This document shows, piece after piece, positions 55,858 through 64,000 of a stretch of 64,000 nucleotides of DNA. Source of the stretch: Tubulanus polymorphus. Taxonomy: Eukaryota > Nemertea > Palaeonemertea > Tubulaniformes > Tubulanidae. The notes beneath the pieces are model-generated. The model was given only the letters and a program-made list of their open reading frames with translations. It was not told the origin of the DNA and made no database searches. Numbering within the stretch: position 1 is the stretch's first letter; each line of letters begins with the position of its first letter. Position numbers and translations under genes: made by a program. Location of the stretch: assembly GCF_964204645.1 (NCBI RefSeq), contig NC_134030.1:14412447-14476446 (forward strand), read 5' to 3'.

Positions 55858-58714
55858 AGTGGCCCCCCGTCACGTCATCGTGATATGCGGCGAGGATGGA
55901 AACCCTTAGCGACGTTGGTAAATATATTTGCATACCGGAGGGATTGTTTCGCCGTTTACGGTTTAACAACCCGTTCCGGTCTACGCAGTAAAATTCCGAA
56001 CTTAGGATCACTTCTCTAGCTTGTCTGTCGTCGGCAGGAAGCTCGCGAGATACTAGATAGTTTATAAGGTCGCAGGACCTAGGATCGTCTCGTTGAGCCT
56101 GAAATATTATAGGGATTTGGTCGTTCAATATGCGGGTTGTCCCAGTATCAAGTACTGGTGCGGATTGTGAATCGGGATTGTCCAGTGCATTTACATATTG
56201 TCGTCTAGACAGGGCATCGGCATTGCAGTGTACGCGGCCGGCTCTGTGGACTATCTCCATGTCGTATTCTTGAAGGGCTAAAGCCCAACGACATAAGCGA
56301 CCCTGGGGTTCCTTCAGTGTCATGAGCCACCTTAGGGCATTGTGGTCGGTTACGACTCTGAATCGGCGCCCATGGATGTATGGTTTAAATTTCTTAATCC
56401 CCTCCATAATTGCGGCCATTTCGCGTTGCGTCGTATCCCAGTTCTTTTCGCAAGGTAGAAAATTTCGTCCACCGTAGGCAATCACGCGTTCGTTGCCGTC
56501 AATACGTTGACACAGAACAAGACCAATCGCGGTCGCGCTTGCATCAGTGTGCAGCTCGAAAGGTTGGTTAAAGTCCGGAAAGGCTAGGACTGGAGGACTC
56601 GTTAGCCTGACTTTGAGCTCTTGGAATGCTCGTTCGCAGTCCCCGTTCCACTCGAACTTAGCATTTTTTCTGGTGAGTGCGTAAAGTGGACTACATATTT
56701 CGCTAAATTTTTCAATAAACCGACGATAGTATGTCGCTAGACCGACAAAGGCTCTAACGTCTTTCAATGTTGTGGGGACTGGGTACTCGTTTATTGCTCG
56801 ACATTTCTCTAGGTCAGGCTTGATGCCTTCACCACTGATAATATGGCCCAAATACAAAACGCTGTCGAGAGCAAAATGACATTTATCGGGTTTTAACGCG
56901 AGGCCCGCATCTCGAAATCTCATAAAAATCTGTTCAAGGTGAATTAAATGTTCCTCAAAAGTTCGTGAAAAGACGACGACATCGTCTAGATATATTAAAC
57001 AGATTTTCCAGCTTAGGCCTCGGAGCACATTCTCCATCAATCTCTCAAAGGTGCCTGGACTATTGCACAAGCCAAATGGAAGACGATTGAATTCGAATAG
57101 GCCCCTGCTACAAGCAAAGGCGGTAATCGGCTTGGATTCCTCGTCAACTTCCACTTGCCAATATCCTGATCGTAAATCAAGAGACGAGAAATATTTTGGT
57201 TGTGTCGCACCGAGGCTATCGAGAATATCGTCGCACCTTGGCATTGGGAATGAATCTTTGCGTGTGATGGAATTTTCTTTACGGTAGTCAACGCAGAATC
57301 GTGTTTGGCCGTTTTTCTTTTTTACCAAGACGACCGGGCTACTCCAGGGGGAGTTTGATTCGCGTATGATATCTGCCTTGACCATTTTGTCAACCTCATC
57401 TTCCTCTATTTTTCTCATTTCTGGGGTTCTACGGTAGGCTCTTCGTCGAATCGGTGGGTGACCTTGAACGTCAATATGGTGTTTGATTAATGAAGTGTTG
57501 CCTAACTCACTGTCGTCATTCGCGAAAACGTCGCGATATTCGCTAAGTAGGTTCGTCAGTGTCTGTTTCTCGCCCTTCGTCAGCTTGGCGTCGCTCAAGT
57601 CCACGTTAGGTGGGTTTAGGTTTGGCTTATCGTTTCTAGTATTTATGTGGCACATATTGCATCTTTCCTGGCTGACTGGCGGGGTGTCAGTTTCTTCCAG
57701 GGTTGAGTGAACTTGGAACGACTCAGTCGACAGGTGTCCCAGTGTTGTACCCTGCAACATCTGTATAGGATTGACCGTAGGGTTACAGATTCGAAAAGGG
57801 ACAGTTTGGTTCTTTACTAAGGCAATTATTTTAGCCCCGATTAAGCTCGACTTTTGTAATTGTGTACTTGGGTCTATGTAGCACTCCGTGTCATCTCTAA
57901 TTCTGTCGACGACCTTAGCAGGGATAACTATTTCATTGAATGGGGGGACGACTGTTGTCTCTTGAATGCAAATTTTAGTGTCACTAACTAGGTCGAACTG
58001 TCTCTGTAATGATAGTGGTCTACTCCCTGGAAATTGAATGGTACCGACCCCCAGATCCAATATAGCGTTGTGGGATGTAAGAAAATCCATACCTAAGATG
58101 ACATCATAGGCCAACCCTGAAGCTACGTGCGCGTCAATCGGGAAGCCTATGTTACCAATATCCAGACTGAAACTTATTTTCCCTAACATTTTAATCGGCG
58201 AGCCATTGGCTGAATGGACATTGCGACTTGTGGGCAGGTCCAATTGTTTATTCTTAAAATAATCTAAAAATCCAAAAACATTTTCACTTATGACAGTTAT
58301 CTCGCTTCCACTATCTACGAGGACAGTGACGGTGTTAGTGCCAATTTTCCCGTGCACTGAGTTAGCTACTGAGGCCAGAATTGTCTTTGGCCTATCGGCA
58401 TCAACCGTTGGATTACGGGCGACATCTGAGTCGACTGGCCCCAAGACCATATCAGGGTCTCTCGATGCATTCCGTACATTAGCTACAGAATCTTGAAGTA
58501 GAGTCCGGTAAAATAATAGACTAGAATCGAGTTTAGACATTTGCGAGGACACGTAAGATAAAGCATATTTCGATTTCGAGTATAAGTATGTAGTGAGTAT
58601 ATATGAATAAGATATAAATAATGATGCAGTAGATATGACAAATATGTGTGTCCATCCTAACACTGTAGCACAAGATAATTTCACAATCTTAATCATACAA
58701 GTAAAATTGACCAT
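55835..58714 (-). CDS. Gypsy pol: protease, reverse transcriptase, RNase H
   Basis: 959 residues. An in-frame Met near residue 59 (M-S-K-L-D-S-S) may be the true start. Aspartic protease active site V-L-V-D-S-G-S-E-I-T near residue 130. Reverse transcriptase with W-S-S-P-V-V-L-V-K-K-K-N-G, F-C-V-D-Y-R, L-D-L-R-S-G-Y-W, L-P-F-G-L-C-N-S-P and Y-L-D-D-V-V-V-F. RNase H with H-T-D-A-S, V-V-T-D-H-N-A-L and N-A-D-A-L-S-R. The frame then enters the integrase zinc finger (H-D-D-V-T-G-G-H-F) and stops at 55,835 because of the A-run shift. It lies in a different frame from gag, 76 bases downstream. Confidence 0.95.
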   Translation of the reverse strand: MVNFTCMIKIVKLSCATVLGWTHIFVISTASLFISYSYILTTYLYSKSKYALSYVSSQMSKLDSSLLFYRTLLQDSVANVRNASRDPDMVLGPVDSDVARNPTVDADRPKTILASVANSVHGKIGTNTVTVLVDSGSEITVISENVFGFLDYFKNKQLDLPTSRNVHSANGSPIKMLGKISFSLDIGNIGFPIDAHVASGLAYDVILGMDFLTSHNAILDLGVGTIQFPGSRPLSLQRQFDLVSDTKICIQETTVVPPFNEIVIPAKVVDRIRDDTECYIDPSTQLQKSSLIGAKIIALVKNQTVPFRICNPTVNPIQMLQGTTLGHLSTESFQVHSTLEETDTPPVSQERCNMCHINTRNDKPNLNPPNVDLSDAKLTKGEKQTLTNLLSEYRDVFANDDSELGNTSLIKHHIDVQGHPPIRRRAYRRTPEMRKIEEDEVDKMVKADIIRESNSPWSSPVVLVKKKNGQTRFCVDYRKENSITRKDSFPMPRCDDILDSLGATQPKYFSSLDLRSGYWQVEVDEESKPITAFACSRGLFEFNRLPFGLCNSPGTFERLMENVLRGLSWKICLIYLDDVVVFSRTFEEHLIHLEQIFMRFRDAGLALKPDKCHFALDSVLYLGHIISGEGIKPDLEKCRAINEYPVPTTLKDVRAFVGLATYYRRFIEKFSEICSPLYALTRKNAKFEWNGDCERAFQELKVRLTSPPVLAFPDFNQPFELHTDASATAIGLVLCQRIDGNERVIAYGGRNFLPCEKNWDTTQREMAAIMEGIKKFKPYIHGRRFRVVTDHNALRWLMTLKEPQGRLCRWALALQEYDMEIVHRAGRVHCNADALSRRQYVNALDNPDSQSAPVLDTGTTRILNDQIPIIFQAQRDDPRSCDLINYLVSRELPADDRQAREVILSSEFYCVDRNGLLNRKRRNNPSGMQIYLPTSLRVSILAAYHDDVTGGHFGFEKNI

Positions 58715-58790
58715 TCCCGAATAAATTTCTCTCGGGCTCTTAAGGTATCTGGCGTAGGATTTAGATTGGACAGCCCGAATGAACCCACAT

Positions 58791-59975
58791 TTAGACGGGC
58801 TTCACTAAGTTTCCCCGCTTCGTCGAATACACGTTATCTGTTAGCGCACCCCGTGGTTGGTAGTTTTGATTTCCGGGATTATGATAGTTCGAAGGGCGCC
58901 CACGACGCGATCGAAAATCACGCCCATCTCTACAATAGGTTGCCGTGTGACCGACACGATTACATCGGCCACAAATAGGATCACCCGAGGTCGTTCGCTG
59001 GTTCCTATACTGATCAGGAGGACGAAAGTTCTGGGGAGGTCGTTGGTTGCGCATTTCCCTCACCTCGTTTCTCAGGGAAGCGATCTCATCCCTTAAAGAT
59101 TGGACTAGTGACTTATCGTCAGACATGGCTGCAACGGTTGCTGGCGGATCAAGCTGGTTAATTAATTCAGCCGTCAGTGCGTGGTTCACAGCCTCGTCCA
59201 CATTTTTAGGGTGCTGTGTGATGACGAATTTCCTAATATCGGACCGAAGACCAGACATAAAAATATGAAGCCGAGAAGCGGCTGGAGTACCCAGTTTAGT
59301 AAATTTTGAAGTCAGGTCTTGAGAATAGGGGCGGACTGGCTCGTGTGGACCCTGTTTTCGGCCAAGAAGTGGCTGCTCTTGTACCCAGTACAAATCTTGA
59401 GGATCTAGCTTCGTTTGTAACCCCGCCTTAATAACAGAATATGTAGGGGGGTCTGGACCAGAGTGCTGGGCCATTACATCGTCATAGTGGTCGCGTGCAA
59501 CACCTGTCAAATAGACTGGGAGCGCGGCGGCCTTCATGTCGCTACCCCAATTGTTCAGCACGGATAGGCCTTCAAAGTCTCTTATGAAACGAGAAAAATC
59601 CTCCGAGGCCGATCCAGAAAATTTATCTAATTTCGGTGGCTGGAATGTGGATCTCTGAAGACGGTGCACAATTGAGTCGATAGACCGTATATATGGTTCG
59701 GTCTCACGAGCAGTAGTTGGACTCGGTACAGAACCTAAAGGGGATTGCGGACTCGGTGATCGGGGCCGTGGTCCTGATGGAAACGGGCCGGTCGGACCGA
59801 GCCGAGAGATGGCCGTGCGAGGAGTACTCGATGAGAAGTGCACCGCTGTTGCGACATTAGAGGGAGATGTTACAGCCGGGAGGATCTCCCGCGTAATCGC
59901 TGCGGGTCGGACAGTGACCGTCCCCGAGTCGGTGCTACTGTCGCTGGTACCGGTCGATACATCTGTCACCTCCAT
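58791..59975 (-). CDS. Gypsy gag
   Basis: 395 residues from the Met at 59,975 (M-E-V-T-D-V-S-T-G), preferred over an upstream Met whose leader is hydrophobic. Ser/Thr/Pro-rich N-terminus, then a retrotransposon gag core (F-S-R-F-I-R-D-F-E, A-L-P-V-Y-L-T-G-V-A, H-I-F-M-S-G-L). A coiled-coil stretch follows (L-R-D-E-I-A-S-L-R-N-E-V). One CCHC zinc knuckle C-G-R-C-N-R-V-G-H-T-A-T-Y-C binds RNA. The frame is intact. Confidence 0.92.
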   Translation of the reverse strand: MEVTDVSTGTSDSSTDSGTVTVRPAAITREILPAVTSPSNVATAVHFSSSTPRTAISRLGPTGPFPSGPRPRSPSPQSPLGSVPSPTTARETEPYIRSIDSIVHRLQRSTFQPPKLDKFSGSASEDFSRFIRDFEGLSVLNNWGSDMKAAALPVYLTGVARDHYDDVMAQHSGPDPPTYSVIKAGLQTKLDPQDLYWVQEQPLLGRKQGPHEPVRPYSQDLTSKFTKLGTPAASRLHIFMSGLRSDIRKFVITQHPKNVDEAVNHALTAELINQLDPPATVAAMSDDKSLVQSLRDEIASLRNEVREMRNQRPPQNFRPPDQYRNQRTTSGDPICGRCNRVGHTATYCRDGRDFRSRRGRPSNYHNPGNQNYQPRGALTDNVYSTKRGNLVKPV

Positions 59976-60224
59976 GATAAAAATATAGGCAACGTGGATA
60001 GGTTCAAAGTAATATAGGTACCAAAAATATAGACACAATAGCTAATAACCCGAAAGCAAGACGATATCGACTAGACAAAAAACAGTGATCATTAAATAGG
60101 ACTGCAATAAATCAAAATCATTAGCGGTAGAGCACACGCTTGGTAACAGCAAGAAAGTGTCTGAAATAAAGAAACTGATGGTTAGAAAAAATAACACTCA
60201 CCAGGACCGTGGTTCTCTACCAAA

Positions 60225-60569
60225 TGATACGTCGGAGACTAGCTCAGAAATGTTCCAGGTTCCGTAAAATGAAACAATGTCCAATCATGAATTTGAGATA
60301 TACGAGTTTATTACAACCGACTGGTCCGGATGAGTGTGGATGTGAGAATGGCGAATGATCGAGGGAGGGGTGCTACTATATATTCTAAAATGATAGGAGT
60401 AGAGAATCTCTCACCGTCGGGATCGGAATTCCTTACCCGATACGGTAAACTGACCGACGGTTCAACTCTCTACATGAAATGAATGAGGAGGTGAAATGAA
60501 GATGGATCATGGAATGAAATGATGTTAATACATACACACAATCTACAATAATAAATGGGCTATATATCA
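60225..60569 (-). repeat. Gypsy 5' LTR
   Basis: 345 bp, the partner of 48,733-49,077. On the minus strand the LTR end GTATCA is followed by TT and then TGGTAGAGAACCACGG, a candidate primer-binding site (a tRNA ending in ...CTACCA); I could not name the tRNA. Confidence 0.95.
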
Positions 60570-60573
60570 GTTC
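60570..60573. repeat. Gypsy target-site duplication, right copy
   Basis: GTTC, matching 48,729-48,732. It lies within the BEL reverse transcriptase reading frame. Confidence 0.85.
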
Positions 60574-60735
60574 TTTCGAGAAACATATTGAGCAAGAAAT
60601 GGCGATGAATTTACCCCAAACACGACTCGATATACATCTGGTGGCTTGTTCGTCTGCAGGTCCCGCCATAGGAATCTGTGGTATGGCCTATCTTCAGGTG
60701 CTATAGATATTTGAAGATACATCTCTAACGCAGTC
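60570..60735 (-). pseudogene. BEL/Pao reverse transcriptase fragment upstream of the Gypsy insertion
   Basis: About 55 residues with [31 protein letters not shown]. Its last codons continue, past one copy of GTTC, into the reverse transcriptase at 48,728. Homology fades at about 60,735, so BEL is truncated there. Confidence 0.88.
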
Positions 60736-61045
60736 TCAAATGTTTTGTTACTTTCTCAAAATGTATCAAAAATTTAACTAATTTTTAGTTCATAAGTCCT
60801 CAAATATTCATTAATGAACAGTTAAAAATTGTTGAAACATGTCGACTCTGCCGTAAAATCAAGCTATTAACGACCCCGTTTGTGGGATAATGTCGGGCTT
60901 TAGAGAACATAATGCCCCCGAGGTCTTCACATTTACAGATAAGATTACGTAAGCGTTTTGCGCGCAACACGCGGTAGGCACACAATAGAAATCTGAGCCG
61001 CGCGTTCTTTGATCATCACCTATTAAGAGGACCGCTATTGTGAAA
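60736..61045. other. Non-coding, nothing recognised
   Basis: Sequence between the truncated BEL end and the palindromic repeats; short open frames on the minus strand have no recognisable motif. Confidence 0.4.
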
Positions 61046-61217
61046 ATTGACTGCGGGAGGAATATTCCTCCCGAAGTCAATCGATGGAAACTTGACCAAG
61101 GGGTCCGATATTCAAACAATTGACTTTGGGAGGAATATTCCTCCCAAGGTCAAGCGAAGAGAATTTGACCTTCAGGTCTTATATTTAGAATATTGACTTT
61201 GGGAGGAATATTCCTCC
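61046..61217. repeat. 73-bp tandem array built on a perfect palindrome
   Basis: GGGAGGAATATTCCTCC occurs at 61,055, 61,128 and 61,201, exactly 73 bases apart. Each sits in a longer dyad (TTGACTTTGGGAGG ... CCTCCCAAGGTCAA), and the spacers share GAATTTGACC-like sequence. Confidence 0.9.
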
Positions 61218-62546
61218 AAATCTCTTAACGATAAAAATCTGACCTTTTAAAATGATAGGTGTTGGTGATTTAGGTGATTTGTTTTAAAAAAACAGTACCT
61301 AATAGAGCGACAAAACATCGCATTACTCATAAAACCTTTATGTACGAACTCCTCTGATAATTACGCTGATGAATGATTGACGTACAGCTTACGCATTAAG
61401 TAAAGGCTATACGTCACGAACGTCGCGATTTTATAGGGTCAGTTTAGACTGTAAAATTTGTTAATTTCGTTTATTTGTTTGTATTTGTTTTACATCGTAT
61501 AGAGCTTAGCTTAACCCCACTGGACAATTCGTTTAACCTCACCACGTGGTGGCATTTTAAGTTTTGTCCGTACTAGTTGTTAGAATGTCTTTTTCTCGTC
61601 TGTGACTAGTGTCGATCTCGTGATTGGCATATGACGGGGGTTCGGAGTTTTGCTGAGAGCTTCCTCGATAACTTGTTGTATTTCTTGCATTTTGCCATGT
61701 CCCTTTCATGTTTATTTATCAAAAGAATATATCAATGTTCATTTAGTATACCGTTTCGTTACATATAGGGCAAGCCATCAAGGGCCCAACGACATAGGTC
61801 CTATCTTTCATCGGAATGGATCATATTGTGTGTCAATACGATGTAGAAACGCTAAGTTCATTTATTAGGCATTGTTTAAAAGTGACAAACCTTGAATTAG
61901 AATGGGTAATTAGACCGAGCTCAAAATATTCTATATAGGTCAGACGACTATTGTAATAATCAATTCGTGAATTGTCTACGTTGGAATCATTTCTAGAAAG
62001 TAAATATTCACACATCAGATTAAGGTTAGATTTGCACTCGTGCATAGAGGACGGCGCATTCAAAACTCGCAGCGAAAAAAATCTTGTCGGTCCAAACAAA
62101 CTAGAAAATTATGATTTTCAAATACAAAAATGTCAGATTTATCAATAATATTTCTTTCTCTAATTAAGGCGTCTATCTGATCCCATGACCGCTACAACAT
62201 TGTAATCCTTGCTACGGGCCTGGAGAGCTGAAAATCCAACCATTGTGAATGGTTTTATCCACTGAATAATGAGCAGTTATTGAAAAACGACACTACATTA
62301 TATTATTTCTATTGGTGCAGGAAATTGTATTCACAAGATCAAACTCTAGTATCCGTCAGACCTACGAGCAATTATCTAATTAGTTAGATAATTGCTCGTA
62401 GGTCAGACAACCATGCCTGATAAATCATCTCCATTGTGAATCAGAATGAACAACATAAGACTTGTTTCGATAGATACTTGAGAAATGGTATATTATATAT
62501 CGTTCTTCAGCTTAACATACAATCAAATGAATTAGTTTTAGATTGT
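61218..62546. other. Non-coding, nothing recognised except a hairpin
   Basis: No gene. A perfect hairpin lies at 62,359-62,404 (separate entry). Confidence 0.4.
62359..62404. repeat. Perfect 21-bp-stem hairpin
   Basis: GACCTACGAGCAATTATCTA and its exact inverse are separated by TTAG. It could be a tiny foldback element or a recent inverted duplication. Confidence 0.9.
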
Positions 62547-64000
62547 CTATACTTTCTTCAATGCGGTAGTCAACCAAATCGGACATACACCATATACGCG
62601 GTCTTCTTTTGAGTAGGCTTTGCTAATTTTACATATAACTGTGACACCTGGATGGTCAAGTGGTTCGATGTCTGTGGCCGAGAGAGTTTCAGTGGATTCT
62701 CGATCTATAACGACTGCGCCTGAGACCTTTCGAACTGCCTTTTCACAAGATATAAGTTTGTTATCCTCGGTTATCAGAGAGATGAAAACTCCGTAATTCT
62801 TCCAGTTTGTTAGAAGAATATCTCCAGCCTAAAAATTGAATTTGAGATCATTGTCTTTTCAAACAACATGTATATGTAATGTCATGAAGTAATTTGGGCT
62901 TTTACACTTACGTCGACCTTTAGTTTTTTTTTGTCAATTTAATAGAATATCCTCTCCGAGTACAGGGTTTATCTGTACATCCGAAATATCCATCGCTGCA
63001 ACGACTGAAATTAAGATGACATTTATTACCGATTGAGAATTTTAAAATGACTTGAGCACAGCCATTAATTACAGTCAAATTTAACACAGTCAAATTTTGT
63101 TCTGAATTCATTTTGTGATCAATTAATGTATAATCAGGTTTACCTTTTCCAGTGAGGGAAGTTTCATTTTTCTTTCTCTTTAATGGTGGTTGTGCCTAAT
63201 AAGATATTTCACATTTAGAGTTTTACCAAAAAAATTCTTCTTCCGATAGAGATTATCAGTTTATTTAGTCATGTTTTACCTGCACATCGGCCAATTGTTT
63301 CCTGAATCCAGCGTTTTCCATTTTCAATGTTTGATTCTCTACTTTGAACGATCTAACTAATTCAATTAACCGTTTATTTTCAAGCTGGAAAGTAAAACAA
63401 ATATCGACTTCACAAGTAATATTCATTGCGTTGAACGTATAAACAGCACGACAATTAAACCGATGAATGCATAATTGGCTTAAACGTCTTTAATTGAAGA
63501 ACACGCTGTACCAGAGTATTAAAACATGTTTTTGTTTACAAATGTTTTTGAACAAAGAAGCAAAAGACTATTATGTTCCTCAAGAAAAAGAGAAGTTATG
63601 ACGTAATGAATAATGTATCATCTATACTTACATCTAGATCATTACACTTCAGATCAGCTTTGTTTTTTTCTCCCTCACATTTTCTTAAATTATCCTGAAC
63701 ATAATTCAATTTAGTGTTGATGAAATAGACAAATAGATTATGATAATAAAAGCCTGAACAGATTTTCTTTTTTAATAATTACCCGTAAATTTAGTGTTTC
63801 TCGCATTAACTCTTTTTCTCTACTAGACTGTTCGATTACATTTAAGTTCTGTACAATACACAAGTGAAATTCGTTACCCTTCAGACAAATATCGAAGCTT
63901 ATAAAATCGAATTCAATATGATTTTCGAAATGATTTTGATACCTCGTTCTTGTCTTGTAATACTGATTCATCGTTGCTTGAGTCGTTGGTGTTATTTGCT
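62547..64000 (-). CDS. 3' part of a multi-exon host-like gene with coiled coil (partial)
   Basis: GT/AG-bounded minus-strand exons can be read at 63,943-64,000 (runs off the window), 63,783-63,848, 63,632-63,694, 63,280-63,384 and 63,144-63,195. Three of these are exact multiples of three. They encode a charged coiled coil (R-L-I-E-L-V-R-S-F-K, L-R-K-C-E-G-E-K) and then a basic K-R-K-K stretch. Downstream, exon-like pieces at 62,912-63,004 and 62,547-62,828 encode similar phrases (G-E-D-I-L-L-N and A-G-D-I-L-L-T-N-W). The first ends in TGA, and the second runs 93 residues to TAG, so the final exon order is unresolved. I recognise no family. The spliced layout makes it the best candidate for a non-transposon gene here. 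Confidence 0.42.

Larger units (their letters stand above)
48733..60569 (-). mobile_element. Ty3/Gypsy LTR retrotransposon with chromodomain-like tail and envelope gene, 11,837 bp
   Basis: Two 345-bp LTRs bound the element, and GTTC flanks both sides inside a BEL reverse transcriptase frame. On the minus strand it carries gag with one zinc knuckle, a long pol (protease, reverse transcriptase, RNase H, integrase, chromodomain-like tail) and an 839-residue envelope. The LTRs differ at five positions by eye, so it is young. Two frameshifts in pol may inactivate it. GC content is clearly higher than in the adjacent Polinton. Confidence 0.95.
24358..60735 (-). mobile_element. BEL/Pao retrotransposon, 5'-truncated and split by three insertions
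   Basis: Minus-strand BEL/Pao coding pieces can be read in order. They are a reverse transcriptase piece (60,735-60,570), reverse transcriptase end plus RNase H (48,732-47,703), integrase zinc-finger region (47,700-47,081), a short integrase linker (28,950-28,853), and integrase core plus C-terminal domain (26,734-25,817). Between them lie the Gypsy element, the Polinton and a TIR element. The reading matches across each junction when one target duplication is discounted. Several internal stops and frameshifts mark it as the oldest layer. Gag, protease and the 5' LTR are absent beyond about 60,735. Confidence 0.88.

Overview
The window looks like a gene-poor, transposon-rich stretch of an animal nuclear genome, most likely an AT-rich marine invertebrate. 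A mollusc or other lophotrochozoan is my guess, but I cannot fix the species. The evidence is GT/AG introns, BEL/Pao and Gypsy retrotransposons, a PIF/Harbinger transposon, LINE and SINE-like tails, and two Polinton/Maverick elements (virus-like DNA transposons).

Layout. 1-4.2 kb: a gag-like fragment and unassigned repeats. 4.2-9.4 kb: the decayed left part of one Polinton (hairpin terminus, small gene, PolB, HNH nuclease), cut off by a LINE 3' end. 9.8-17.4 kb: MITE/SINE-like pieces, a 1278-bp tandem repeat, a 53-bp tandem repeat and an AT microsatellite. 17.5-20.2 kb: a broken, intron-bearing, transposase-like gene. 21-24.1 kb: a PIF/Harbinger unit with an apparently intact 4-exon Myb/SANT gene and a convergent HARBI1-type transposase carrying one frameshift.

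24.4-60.7 kb is a nested set of insertions. The base is a decayed BEL/Pao retrotransposon on the minus strand. It is split by (a) a 2.1-kb TIR element at 26.7-28.9 kb, (b) a complete 18.13-kb Polinton at 28,951-47,080 with a perfect 6-bp target duplication, and (c) an 11.84-kb Gypsy element at 48,733-60,569 with 345-bp LTRs, GTTC duplications, a chromodomain-like tail and an envelope gene. That Gypsy element itself carries a 789-bp near-palindromic MITE. The BEL reading frames resume on the far side of every insertion.

The Polinton is the most interesting object. It encodes a protein-primed type PolB with N-terminal zinc fingers, a retroviral-type integrase with a chromodomain, an A32-like packaging ATPase, an HNH nuclease, candidate major and minor capsid proteins and several conserved small or membrane proteins. 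Plus-strand genes (29-41.5 kb) converge on minus-strand genes (41.8-46.6 kb). Most start codons sit in a repeated ATAAATG context, often just after a poly-T run. Each 506-bp TIR begins with a 267-268-bp palindrome, so the 18-bp terminus occurs four times. About ten of its genes carry single-base indels or nonsense codons, so it is probably inactive, although assembly error is possible for some indels. The window ends (62.5-64 kb) with part of a multi-exon host-like coiled-coil gene on the minus strand.
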